From Cyanodermella asteris (Eukaryota > Ascomycota > Lecanoromycetes > Ostropales > Stictidaceae), in assembly GCA_900618795.1 (NCBI GenBank), contig UYJD01000002.1, positions 487,150 to 551,149 of the forward strand: DNA of 64,000 bases, read 5' to 3'. The translations under genes were made by a program, and so were the position numbers. The notes below the pieces were generated by a model. It saw nothing but the letters and a program-made list of their open reading frames with translations, searched no databases and was not told the origin of the DNA. Positions 52,810-62,432 of the stretch are shown here, piece after piece (the first letter of the stretch is position 1; the number at the start of each line of letters is the position of its first letter).

Positions 52810-54131
52810 ATGGCTAGCAATTCGAATAAAAAGGTTCTGATTGTCGGAGGAGGCATCGCCGGTCTCGTCCTTGCACAGGTCTTGCGCAAGAACGGTATCC
52901 CGTTTGAGGTCTTTGAACGGGATGCCACCTGGAATGCTCGTAACCAGGGCTGGCCCGTGGGCTTGATCGAGTACGTATTCAACCCAAAAACAAAACCCAA
53001 AGAAGGTCCGTGCTGATATCACCGTGAAAGGTCCGTCCCATACCTGGACAAGCTCCTACCGGAAGATATAGGTCCGATCGAATCGGTCAGCGTGAACTAC
53101 GGATTCGAAGCTCACGACGTCGTCGCCCTCGTCAATGCCGAAACGAACAAAACTCTGGTCAAGGTCGGCGGCGTACCCAAGGGTCATCCGGGCTACGTGA
53201 TCCGCGCCAACCGTCCCAAGACGCGTGATTTCCTCTGGCAGAAGCTCGATGTGAAGATCGGCAAGCGATTCACGCACTACACAGAGGACGAGACGGCATT
53301 ACGGCATACTTTGAGGACGGGACCAGCGCCACCGGAACCGTGCTCGTCGGAGCCGATGGCTCCCGCAGCAAAGACAGAGCCCAGCTGGTCGGCAGAGATG
53401 GGCCGCAAATCGAATTGAGCAATTGGCAGACGGTCCACGGTGAACTCGATCTGCCCAAACGCCAGTTTGAGGACTTGTGCAAAGTCGCCACGGCTTCGAT
53501 CGCGATGGTGTACGAGAACAGCATGCGGTCCATCTGGGCTGTGAGGGAACTGAAGCACGACGGTGGCTGCAAGTGCTACTGGGGTATCGTCTGGTATACC
53601 GACGACCCTGCCGCGGATGTGGCCTGGGAGGTACGCCTGAAAGTTCCACGTGTGATTGCCAGAGCTCTCGCTGATCCCGGGGGTTTACAGAAGACCGCCA
53701 GCAAAGAAAGCAAGCTTCGCAGGGCTACCGAACTAGCTCAGAAGCTCCCTCCGATGTACCGCGAAATCATAGAGCTGACCGGCGTCGACGGCATCACAGG
53801 CCAAGACCTCGTATTCAGCGAGTTTGTACCACCCGAGAGCCTCCCGCGCGGCCGGGCTACCATCATCGGCGATGCTGCGCACACCATGCTTCCAATGAGG
53901 GGCGCAGGAGCCAATACAGGCTGTCTCGATGCTTGCGAAGTAGCGAACATTCTCATTGAGGGCTGGCAGACCGACGAGGACGTCGATGCGATGCTGAAGA
54001 GGTTCGAGAAAGTTGCGCTGCCGCGAGGACGAGAGGCTGTGTTGAGTAGTAGGCAAGCGGGCGAGAGCGCGGAAAGAATGGCGGAACTTGCGGCTCGAGG
54101 TCGTGTTAATATGGTGGAGACGACCTCGTGA
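52810..54131 (+). CDS. FAD-dependent monooxygenase, interrupted by one frameshift
   Basis: Class A flavoprotein monooxygenase-like (UbiH/salicylate-hydroxylase fold). Exon 1 is 52810-52970, then a 60 bp intron (GTACGT, TGCTGATA branch, AAG) and exon 2 from 53031; the join gives GWPVGLIE|SVPYLDKLLP. The FAD-binding GxGxxG is VLIVGGGIAGLVLA near residues 9-22. At about 53293 the frame breaks: before it reads GKRFTHYTEDE, and after shifting (two bases skipped, equal to one base lost) it reads GITAYFEDGTSATGTVLVGADGSRSKD, both conserved neighbours in the family. No nearby GT...AG pair explains this, so it is a one-base deletion or an assembly error. The later GD motif is IIGDAAHTMLPMRGAGANTG. Total about 420 residues. 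Adjacent genes do not form an obvious pathway. Confidence 0.8.
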
Positions 54132-54742
54132 GCATGATCCGTGATTCAAGTGCCGCTGCTGGCGACATGTTGGATCCGCGATGGACGTGTATTGGTCAGC
54201 ATGGTCCGATTTCAATCGAAACGTATTATCACTTCTCTGATATGTCGCCTGGTCTTTTCGAAATTGTTCTTGAATCCAACTGGCAGTTATGGCTCTTGAA
54301 ATTGATCATTCGGAGATTTCCAAGCCGCACCCAGGAAACCGGACAAGCTTCTTCAGTCGAACGAGCATCTGGAAGTCCCGTTCTCTACGTTTTCCATCTG
54401 TCAGAGAGAATTCCCACCAATCACCGGCTTGTACCCCAGGGACGACAGGATGGTCTGCATGCTCGGCCCTTGCCTTTGTTCGCAGTAAACGAGCCGTGTG
54501 CAAGTTGCGAGGCGTCCATTGTTACTTCGCCAACAATGCCACCGAAAACAACGCGGGGCCACAATGACAGTGTTGTTGCCCGAGGGCGCTGTGATATTTG
54601 AAGTATAGCGTCCCGCACATCGACTCTTGGAGTTTGCTCTCCAGATATACCACTTACCGCTTACCGTCACAGCTTGACCGAATTGTGTCCGGAGATATTC
54701 TCTGACCTCCGCGACTCGATCGAAGTCGGAAGCTCTATCGAT
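54132..54742. other. Spacer, no gene seen
   Basis: About 610 bp between two plus-strand genes. Open frames up to about 157 codons lack family features and are read as chance. Confidence 0.5.
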
Positions 54743-55525
54743 ATGCTCAACACGATGCCTCGTTCTCAGAACAAACAAAGACGACTCAAGACGACAGCAA
54801 AGCATAGCCCAAAAGCGAATGGCAAGGGCAAGATAGTTGTCACTCGATCCGTTGTGAACACTTCAAAACATGCACCGGTTCCGCGCGCCGGAGGATCCCG
54901 AGGAGGCCACGAACAATGCGAGCCGATGAACGAGCGCGACCGCGCACAAAGGGCTCGAGCAGCCGCCGGCGCCGAGAAAGCCGTGTACAGACAACAGGGT
55001 ATCCAAGGTGAGTCACTCGAATCCATGCGAAGGGACTACCGACGCAGAGTCCTGAGAGATGATTTCAAGAGAAACACGGCCCACGAGGTCGAATACAAGA
55101 TTGCAGGCAAGTCTTACTATGCAAGGGAGAGACCGCGACAATACCCAGTTCAAGAGGTGGCTGCCCGGTACCATGTTGCCGTCCAGCATGAGAACGAGCT
55201 GCTCCGAAGGGCCAAGGACCCATGGGCACCGAACGCGGGTGACCATGTCAAGCAAACGACGGCGTCCGCGCAACGGCACCTTGCGGCTGTGCCGAAGCCG
55301 GAATTTGACGCTCGGTTTCGGCCGCTTCGAGAAGCACATCTGAAGCAGCGTGAGATTGAATATTTCCACATACCGAATGCTAGGAACGACGAACAATGGT
55401 TCAAGGTTGACTTGAACCAAAGGCACAAGCAGCAGTTCAAGAGACCACCCGCGAAGCAAAACAGGCCAAAGAGCAATAAGAGAAGCTGCCTTTGGCTTCA
55501 CAGATTGTTCGGCGGTTTTGGATAG
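54743..55525 (+). CDS. Basic hypothetical protein, no recognised family
   Basis: Open frame of 260 residues from the ATG at 54743 (a second ATG at 54755). The frame is open upstream to about 54674 but without ATG. The protein is strongly basic throughout: NKQRRLKTTAKHSPKANGKG near the start, then helices rich in R, A, E and K (RDRAQRARAAAGAEKAVYRQ, SMRRDYRRRVLRDDFKRN), and a lysine-rich end (KQQFKRPPAKQNRPKSNKRS) followed by a short hydrophobic CLWLHRLFGGFG. No signal peptide, TM segment or catalytic motif. A nuclear or nucleolar location is possible from the basic clusters. Probably lineage-restricted; coding status is supported only by ORF length and even composition. Confidence 0.55.
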   Translation: MLNTMPRSQNKQRRLKTTAKHSPKANGKGKIVVTRSVVNTSKHAPVPRAGGSRGGHEQCEPMNERDRAQRARAAAGAEKAVYRQQGIQGESLESMRRDYRRRVLRDDFKRNTAHEVEYKIAGKSYYARERPRQYPVQEVAARYHVAVQHENELLRRAKDPWAPNAGDHVKQTTASAQRHLAAVPKPEFDARFRPLREAHLKQREIEYFHIPNARNDEQWFKVDLNQRHKQQFKRPPAKQNRPKSNKRSCLWLHRLFGGFG

Positions 55526-55810
55526 TCAAGTATCTGAGCCTTTGTTGGAAGCAAGCTAATCACTTGGCAGTATGTTTGGTGAACAAGAATTCAAAAGTTC
55601 CCCTTCATGCTGAATGTATAATGACCATGTACAAGATTATCGATGCTGTGAATGTGGTGCGTGATGCAAATGCATTCTTTCTCCGAGAAAACGTAGGCAA
55701 GGGCTAATAGTGATTCCAGTTGGTCGCAAAAGGGCTGCCTAACGAAAGTCTTGTAACAGCCAACCAGAAAGATAGGCATTTGGAAGTCTTCTTAGCTGCG
55801 CGTAATGTTT

Positions 55811-56929
55811 TCACTCATTGATCGCGGCGAATCCAGTTCGAATCAGACTTTCTTCACCCTCCTTATCTCCGAGAGTAGTCCAATAAAACAGACCAGCCAA
55901 TCCATGAGATTTCGCCCACTTTCCTTTTGCGGTCACCGTGGCCTTGTTGTCGTATGAGACAAAGCCATCATTACCCACGCTGTAGGCGGCCTGGGCGGCC
56001 TTGTCGACCCATTCCATTGCACCTCGTTGCGGTAGCTTGTTGTATTCGATTGTGGCCTTGTCCTCCGATATTGGTTTGTTGTATGGCCGGTCTACGCTAC
56101 CAGCACCCGGGAAAAATCGGCCGTAGAGGGGTATCCCGAGGACGATCTTATATGTAGGAACCCCACTCGCGGTCAGGTGTGCTACAGCGCCTGCTCCGGA
56201 GATCTGACTTGAATCCGTCGAGCCCGAGCTCTTGCGCTCCAGCAATTGTGCGTGATGACCAGATGTATCCGTCCAAGGGCCACTGAAGTCGTACGCCATG
56301 AGGAAAATGAGGTCGAGCTCCGCAATGGCTTGACTGATAGGATAGTGCTGCAGCATTGTCGTTGAAGCTGGCACAGCTGATGTGAGAAGGAGAGGAGACG
56401 GAAAGACTTTTCGCAGGTCCTTGAGCAGAGCCAGATAATTGCTTTTCTCCTCATTGTTGGTAGGGTGCTCCCAGTCGATGTCGATGCCGTCAAACCCATA
56501 ATCCATTATTGCAACCAATGAAGAGGCCAAGGCCTTTCGAGTCTCTGCTTTCTTGGCTAATGCTGCAAAGTGCTGACTTCCAGCACCGCCGCCTCCAACC
56601 GATAGTAGCACTTTGATGTGTGGATGATCATGCTTGAGTTGAGTGACGGCGCGTAGACAGCCCCTGGTCCCGTCTACCTCGATCTCATGGTCGGCGTATG
56701 GGTCACTATAGGTAATGGTCCCATCGGCATTCGGTAGCACGAAAGCGTAGAGAATGTGGGTGACTGCATCGAGCTCGATCTGTGATGGTGGTTTAGGCCG
56801 GTAAACAGCCCAGTTTGGATAGTAGACGGCATTAATGGGTGGGTCAGTAAAGGCTGGCCCGTTGGGCGATGAAACGGCCGAAGACCTCCTTGCACCCTTA
56901 TGTAGGAGTCGAGAGAAAAGATGCGGCAT
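55811..56929 (-). CDS. GH18 chitinase, apparently without signal peptide
   Basis: Glycoside hydrolase family 18 enzyme cleaving chitin beta-1,4 bonds by substrate-assisted catalysis. 372 residues from the ATG at 56929, no intron. The TIM barrel starts at AVYYPNWAVYRP; strand 3 is IKVLLSVGGGG (the SxGG motif); the catalytic DxxDxDxE is FDGIDIDWEHP with Asp147, Asp150, Asp152 and Glu154. MAYDFSGPW is the substrate acetamido-binding block, and GLAGLFYWTTLGD holds the barrel-bottom tryptophan. The N-terminal ~30 residues (MPHLFSRLLHKGARRSSA) are basic and not a secretion signal, so it is probably intracellular, as in subgroup-A chitinases linked to autolysis or wall turnover. No chitin-binding module or GPI signal. 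Confidence 0.95.
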   Translation of the reverse strand: MPHLFSRLLHKGARRSSAVSSPNGPAFTDPPINAVYYPNWAVYRPKPPSQIELDAVTHILYAFVLPNADGTITYSDPYADHEIEVDGTRGCLRAVTQLKHDHPHIKVLLSVGGGGAGSQHFAALAKKAETRKALASSLVAIMDYGFDGIDIDWEHPTNNEEKSNYLALLKDLRKVFPSPLLLTSAVPASTTMLQHYPISQAIAELDLIFLMAYDFSGPWTDTSGHHAQLLERKSSGSTDSSQISGAGAVAHLTASGVPTYKIVLGIPLYGRFFPGAGSVDRPYNKPISEDKATIEYNKLPQRGAMEWVDKAAQAAYSVGNDGFVSYDNKATVTAKGKWAKSHGLAGLFYWTTLGDKEGEESLIRTGFAAINE

Positions 56930-57977
56930 TGTCAGATATGAACGCCAAACTCAGGTCACGCGACCAAATGCGGGCAATGATATTCGCCGTGTTCGAGTGG
57001 AGGCAGCGCTAAGAAGGTGTTGGAAGCACAGACGAGTAGGAAGAACTATAAAGCTGGCCGAGTTCAATAGAGGAAGGAATCAACGGTGCATATGGTCTGT
57101 CTTGAGGCGTCCATCTGCTAGTTAGCGGCGGTCAATGAGCGGCGTGAAGCGCTCTTGCACAGCACGCCGTCCGCGGCTAGAACTGTGTGTCGGCACACAA
57201 ATCGGGCTCGGCAGTAACAATGCAGACTGACGGCTGGTGATTGCGAATGGATTCGAGGACACGAGATCCTTCTCACCCGCTCTCTAATGAAATTCAGGCA
57301 TCAAGTGTGATCATCGTTTAAGCTGTGCCCGCGGCCGAATCCGGCCATGCAGCGCCGACCTGTTGGTAGAGAGCCGTAAGCACGTAGTGGCAGAGATGTC
57401 GCGAACGTTCCGCTCAGTCGGACGTGCGTGGGGCCGTAGACGATGCATAATTCTGTCACGATGGCGGACTACAGCTTGCAGGACCTAAGCCCTAAGGCGA
57501 TGTTCTCGCGGTCGGGCCCGTATGCAACAGTGAGGTTGCTGTCGAGATGCTGCGCGGCCGGAGAACTCCGATGCCTTCAATGGCTGACTAATACACCAAG
57601 ACATGCTTCAGCCATTTCCAACATTCCAACATTCCTTGAACGCCTACGCTGTGCTTGCATCGAATCGATTTGGTCGTCCTTGATAGTCCTACATCCACTA
57701 CAGCCCGCTCAACTTCTTACCACTCCATCGACGATTCGGATGTACCGACAGCTGTTTTCAACCCCCTTCATCTCCTTTTCACGAGCTTGTTCGGTTGCTT
57801 GGCTCGTAGCTCAAGCTCGAGGGTGGAGCTAGATAGTTCAATTCAAGATCGCGTTCAACAAGACCCACGTCCAACCTAAGCAACGCCTTGTGAAGTAGAC
57901 AGAAAGTACGGCCAATTTCAAGACTGTCTTACGAGTCTCTCCAAGCTCGCGCCGGGCGCGCACTATCTTGACCGACC
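56930..57977. promoter_or_regulatory. Divergent region between chitinase and yth1
   Basis: About 1.05 kb between outward-pointing starts, so it contains both promoters. A frame at 57443-57832 (129 codons) begins with ATG but shows no family or splice continuation. Confidence 0.5.
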
Positions 57978-58799
57978 ATGGCCATGGAAGGCGTCACAGC
58001 TACGGCACGCCAAACGACGACCAACAGCAGTACACCGGCTACCTGGAACTTTGCCTTCAGTGACTTTTTGGAACGCGAACACAAGTTCGGCCTCAACAAG
58101 AACAGACCATTCTGTCGAGCGTGGCAAGAAGGTCATTGCCCCATGGGCAAGTCATGTCCCGACAAGCATCCGCCCGTCTACAGTAACCGTGACATGGTCT
58201 GCAAGCATTGGCTGAGAGGTCTATGCAAAAAGGGCGACAACTGCGAGTTTGAGCACGAGTACAACGTGTAAGCCGTCATCCCCCCCTCCCCCCTCGACTC
58301 TCGACGACGAGAGGCCCCCCGCTAACACTCCTCTAGACGAGCTCACCCGATCTGCCCCAGATGGGAGAAGACGTACAAGTGCGACCGCGGCGACGATTGT
58401 GCGTTCCAGCATCCCGACATTCTGAAAAGCCGCAAGCTGTGCGCCTGGTATCACAACGGCTTCTGTCCGCTGGGACCGCGGTGTGCCAATCGGCACGTTC
58501 GCAAGGCGATCTGTCCGTATTACCTCGCCGGATTCTGTCCCGCCGGCCGTCAGTGCAAGGATGGTGAGCATCCGAAGTGGAAGGAGGAGACCGACCTGCC
58601 CAAGCACGAACGGAAGATCGAGTACACCAAGGAAGAAGCCGAGCGGGAGCGGGAGCGCATGCGCACGGAAAAGGAAGCCGAACTCGGTCCTCAGGACTTT
58701 GGCCATGGCTGGAATGATGACGGAGGTGATGGAGGCGGCAGAGGTCGTGGTAGAGGACGGGGAAGAGGAAGGTTCAGAGGTGGCCGGAAAAACTTTTAG
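57978..58799 (+). CDS. yth1: mRNA 3'-end-processing zinc-finger protein Yth1/CPSF30 (two exons)
   Basis: CCCH zinc-finger subunit of the cleavage and polyadenylation factor, which binds the poly(A) signal region of pre-mRNA. Exon 1 is 57978-58267, the intron 58268-58336 (69 bp, GTAAGC, GCTAAC branch, TAG), exon 2 58337-58799, giving 250 residues. The join restores finger 3: EHEYNV|RAHPICPRW. The N-terminal segment FAFSDFLEREHKFGL is a family trait. Five CCCH fingers are visible: FCRAWQEGHCPMGKSC, VCKHWLRGLCKKGDNC, ICPRWEKTYKCDRGDDC, LCAWYHNGFCPLGPRC and ICPYYLAGFCPAGRQC, each followed by a histidine. The C-terminus ends in a charged helix and an RGG-type tail (GGRGRGRGRGRGRFRGGRK), which is RNA-binding. 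An ATG at 57984 is an alternative start. Confidence 0.95.
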
Positions 58800-59071
58800 G
58801 TGTTTCTCGGGAAGATGGCCCATGGCATTGTCAGTTTGGTCTAGCATAGCAAGACATGAGTTTTACATGATTTCGAATCAAATCCACATTTCTGGAGTTT
58901 CATGAAAACGCAAGGCAGTGATACTAACCACGCTCCTGCGCTTCTCTTGCCATTCATTGTGCAGTTTTCTGTCCACTATCATATATCATGTTGCTTCATA
59001 CAGCCCGATCAAGTATGTACAATCGAAAACGAATTCATCACTTCGTGTAGAGCTACACGTGCTCACATTGC

Positions 59072-60925
59072 TCAGCTCCCATAGTTGTTGCTCGCCCCGC
59101 TCGTATCTCCCTGGAATTTGCTCGGCACAACCGCTCCAGGAGGCGAGTAGCCCCCCTGGATCGTGGCCGCCGCAAGCACGTCGGTCCAAAACTGACACGC
59201 CGCCCGCCCGTCCTGCCCATCATTGACTAACCCAAATCCCAAATCACCCGCATTCATTACATTTCCAAACTGCTCTGCACCGCCGCCCTGGCCTGCGTTG
59301 CTGACCACTGGCCAATCGATTGTCCAGGGGACCGAGAAAACGCTCGTATCACGGTACGTGTTCGGGTCGCCGGAGCGGACAAAGGAGGTGAGATAGGATT
59401 TGTACTTGTTGGCGAAGGACGTGAAGATCGGGACGGCGATCTCGAGCGCGGTGCCAAGTGGCGAGGAGGCAAGGCCGTCGGACCAGAAGGTGGGGAGGAG
59501 ATCGGTGGCGTGCCAGCCTGGGGTGATGCTGTATTGCATACCATATGCAGGGACAGAGGCAGTGGTGAATGCGTCTAGCAGAGTTCTCGCGCTGCAGGTA
59601 AAGGATGAGTCCCGCACCAGGGCGTTCACGCGGTCAGATTCCGTCTCGTATGGAGAGTTGGACGATGTGACGTTAGGGTAATAGTCCTCGATCCGTTTAT
59701 TGAGACCCGACGCAAGCGTGTAGTTGGGGAACAGCGTACCCACGAAGTTCGCAAATTTGGTATCGTCGGACACGTTGCCGTCAACAAATATAGTCGCTTC
59801 GGAGGCGACATGCGAGACGAGGACAGACTGCAGGGACTTGACATAGTTGCCGGAAGCATACTCGAGGGTTGCAAGTTGGCGAATGTATGAGCCATCGGCT
59901 GCTGGACCGACAATGAAGCTGCCCTCGACAGCGGCCTGGTTAAGTTTGGTGTTTGCGTTGATGAGCGTCTGCTCGTCGGCGGCACGGAGACAGGCGACGT
60001 CCTTGCCCGAACAGCCTGCAAGATCGAGGTATTGCTGGAAAACTTGCTCTAACGCGCCCTGGCGATCCCACATTGGTTGATAAGCGGGCGATTGCATGAT
60101 CGCTTTCTTGAACCAAGGAGCCATCGTTCCTCCGGCAGCAGAGATATGGTGCAAAATACTACCGGCACCGGCGGACTCGCCCATCACAGTCACATCATCA
60201 GCGTTGCCACCCACGAGATTGATGTTCTTGGTAATCCACTCCCCAGCGGCGCGCTGGTCCCAAAGTCCAGCATTGGGGAGACCCTGCCCCTCCATGGATT
60301 TCCCGGCCAAAAAGCCAAATGCTCCGAGACGGTAGTTGCTGCCAACAAAGATGATGTTGTTGTCCGACTGGGCGACGAGGCCGCTGCCGTCGTAGAATGG
60401 CAATCCTTGTTCCTGGAGTTGATCCTTCGCGCCGAGGATGTATCCGCCACCGTAGATCCAATGCAAAACGGGGAGATTGCTGACTTCGCCTCTGACAGCT
60501 TTGCCGGGGATATACATGTCGAGAAATAAGCAGTCCTCGGAGCCCCCAGATTCAGCGATCGGGGCGAGAATTTTATTGGTAAGTAACTGATCGACAGCAG
60601 CGGTCAAGGGGTTTGTGTCGAGGCCAAGAACATTCAATCCATTGACAGCAGCTTGTGGGCAGCGATTGCCGACAGATCCATCCTGGACGGTATCGCTGGT
60701 CGGCGCGGCGGCAGGTTTAGCCCACCGAAGCTCCCCTGTCGGCGGTGCAGCAAAGCGGACGTTCTTGAAGGTGTATATGTCTTGGTGTGAGTTGTAATCA
60801 GAAGCTCGGTACGTAGCGTCCGGAAACTTTACGGTAGGTAGGCTGTCACGCTCTTCGACTGGCGTAGGTGCAGCACATACGATAGAGATGCCAGCCAGTG
60901 CGGCCGTGAGCAAAGAAGAGAGCAT
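59072..60925 (-). CDS. Secreted type-B carboxylesterase/lipase
   Basis: Serine esterase of the carboxylesterase/cholinesterase family acting on esters or lipids outside the cell. The ATG at 60925 starts a clear signal peptide (MLSSLLTAALAGISIVCAAP); upstream open codons have no ATG. 617 residues, no intron. The triad is Ser251 in MGESAGAGS, Glu376 in ASEATIF and His472 in GWHATDLLP. The oxyanion loop is YGGGYILG. The SEDCLFLDMY block (family signature 2) and NYRLGAFGF are present. Several N-x-S/T sequons (PNYT, PNVTSS) fit glycosylation. Substrate range cannot be read from sequence. Convergent with yth1 (272 bp). Confidence 0.94.
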   Translation of the reverse strand: MLSSLLTAALAGISIVCAAPTPVEERDSLPTVKFPDATYRASDYNSHQDIYTFKNVRFAAPPTGELRWAKPAAAPTSDTVQDGSVGNRCPQAAVNGLNVLGLDTNPLTAAVDQLLTNKILAPIAESGGSEDCLFLDMYIPGKAVRGEVSNLPVLHWIYGGGYILGAKDQLQEQGLPFYDGSGLVAQSDNNIIFVGSNYRLGAFGFLAGKSMEGQGLPNAGLWDQRAAGEWITKNINLVGGNADDVTVMGESAGAGSILHHISAAGGTMAPWFKKAIMQSPAYQPMWDRQGALEQVFQQYLDLAGCSGKDVACLRAADEQTLINANTKLNQAAVEGSFIVGPAADGSYIRQLATLEYASGNYVKSLQSVLVSHVASEATIFVDGNVSDDTKFANFVGTLFPNYTLASGLNKRIEDYYPNVTSSNSPYETESDRVNALVRDSSFTCSARTLLDAFTTASVPAYGMQYSITPGWHATDLLPTFWSDGLASSPLGTALEIAVPIFTSFANKYKSYLTSFVRSGDPNTYRDTSVFSVPWTIDWPVVSNAGQGGGAEQFGNVMNAGDLGFGLVNDGQDGRAACQFWTDVLAAATIQGGYSPPGAVVPSKFQGDTSGASNNYGS

Positions 60926-62432
60926 GACTGAAAGTAAGGCAACAACCAAGAAGATACTGCCACACGGTGCTTGGCTGAGAGGTGAGAAGTGAAAGGGCAA
61001 CGAGACCAAAGCTCGCCAAAGTTGACTTGCCACACTATGAGCCGGTCACAACAGAGAAGAGTCAAGCATATGTATAGCTGCCTCCGTCGCGTGCCCCCGT
61101 CGCTGGCCTCCGGACATGTTGCCAGAAGTAACGTGCTGAACGAGCAGTGGAGACGTCGAAGGACAGTGAACCATTCCATGCTTGCTCCAGCCCGGAGGCG
61201 AGCCACTGGGACAATGACGGACGAGGGTCGCCGAGCACAGGAGACCAGTGGACAGACGCTCACAAAGAGGTGCTCGGCAGACGTGCAGCATGAGGAGAGT
61301 TGCGATTGGAGCACTGGCCAGGGGCTGGTCACTTGCCGATACTCCGATAAGACGGTTGGAAGGATGACAGCGGCAGCAGCGTTGCCAAGTAGTCGACAGC
61401 AGCGAGCTCATTGGGCAGAGGTTGGATGGTGACACATGCATGAAGTGGGCAAACTGGTTTCTGAATCCTTTTCCCCACAAGAAAGCGTTGCGGCGGCGGC
61501 GCCTGATTGGGGCTAGCGCAAAGCGGCGCCAACGAGATCGGCGGGTCAGCTGCGAGGAAATCAACGCTCTGCTCCACCAATTCAACGGCCCCATGCCTCC
61601 TTTCATCTTATCCTCCTCGCTGATGTTCCGCTGCCCTGTGCACTCCCACACGCCACTCTTGAAATGGTCTTCTGAGCGTCGCCCCCGCAGAGCATTGCTG
61701 AGATGCATCGTCGGCCCAGGAATCCTATGTAACTGTGGAGAAGGACGAACTGAGCCGCAAGACAGGCGCCCAAGGCGGGCTGGCAGAAGACTTGACGGAG
61801 ACACTTGACTTAGCTTTACTATTTCTCACTCATTTACCCGCACAAGGACTCACGGAGGTAACCTTGAAAGAAGGAACGCAAATATGTGCGTCACGACTTC
61901 TGTCCGTCCGACTTGCGTCCTGCGAGAATAACAACAGTGGCCAGAGCGGATTGCGCCGCGGTCGGAAGGCAGACTCCAGCCTGTTGCACAAAGCACAATA
62001 AGACTCGCTCATGGCCGTGCCAGAATTGTTATTGCGTCTCGGTGAACAGGCATTCCAAAACAAGGTGACATGTGGCCCTCGTGGCTTTCTGCAGCGCACA
62101 AGGCCGCGAGCGGGCCGGAGTGGTCACACAGGGTGTTATTGCCTATGAGCCCATTCAAGCTATATATAATGCCATCAGCCTTGACATCTCACTCGAAGAT
62201 TGTCCCAAAGAACCACAGAAGTGGTGGCGAACCCCAGGTAGCACAAATGACCGTCACGATCGATTGACTTGGACTCGGAGCTCTTCACTGCTTCTCTAGC
62301 TTCATTAATGTGTCTTACCATAACTTGCCCTCAATATCTCTTCTTGCATGTGCTCCACGAAACGGCTTTTAGCGTCAGGATTTGACCAGATCAAAACAGG
62401 CACCGTCTCCGATCTCCAACCACTGTGGTGTA
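60926..62432. other. 1.5 kb spacer upstream of the esterase, no gene seen
   Basis: Between two minus-strand genes. A CTATACATATG sequence on the minus strand near 61067-61077 lies about 145 bp upstream of the esterase start and could serve as its TATA box. TATATATAA at about 62162-62170 has no gene close downstream on its strand. Frames up to about 250 codons on the minus strand (61046-61804) start outside a good context and show no domain. Confidence 0.5.

Noticed and set aside
53215-53296. Short intron to explain the monooxygenase frame change
   Set aside because: The only nearby GT...AG pair would remove about 38 bp of conserved coding sequence (KRFTHYTEDE), so a frameshift is the better reading.
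50275-56929. Possible secondary-metabolite or degradation cluster (hydrolase-like, FAD monooxygenase, chitinase)
   Set aside because: No backbone synthase, P450, transporter or transcription factor is present, housekeeping genes lie on both sides, and the monooxygenase is frameshifted.
61046-61804. 252-codon minus-strand frame upstream of the esterase
   Set aside because: No good start context, low-quality composition and no family. Probably chance openness in GC-rich spacer.
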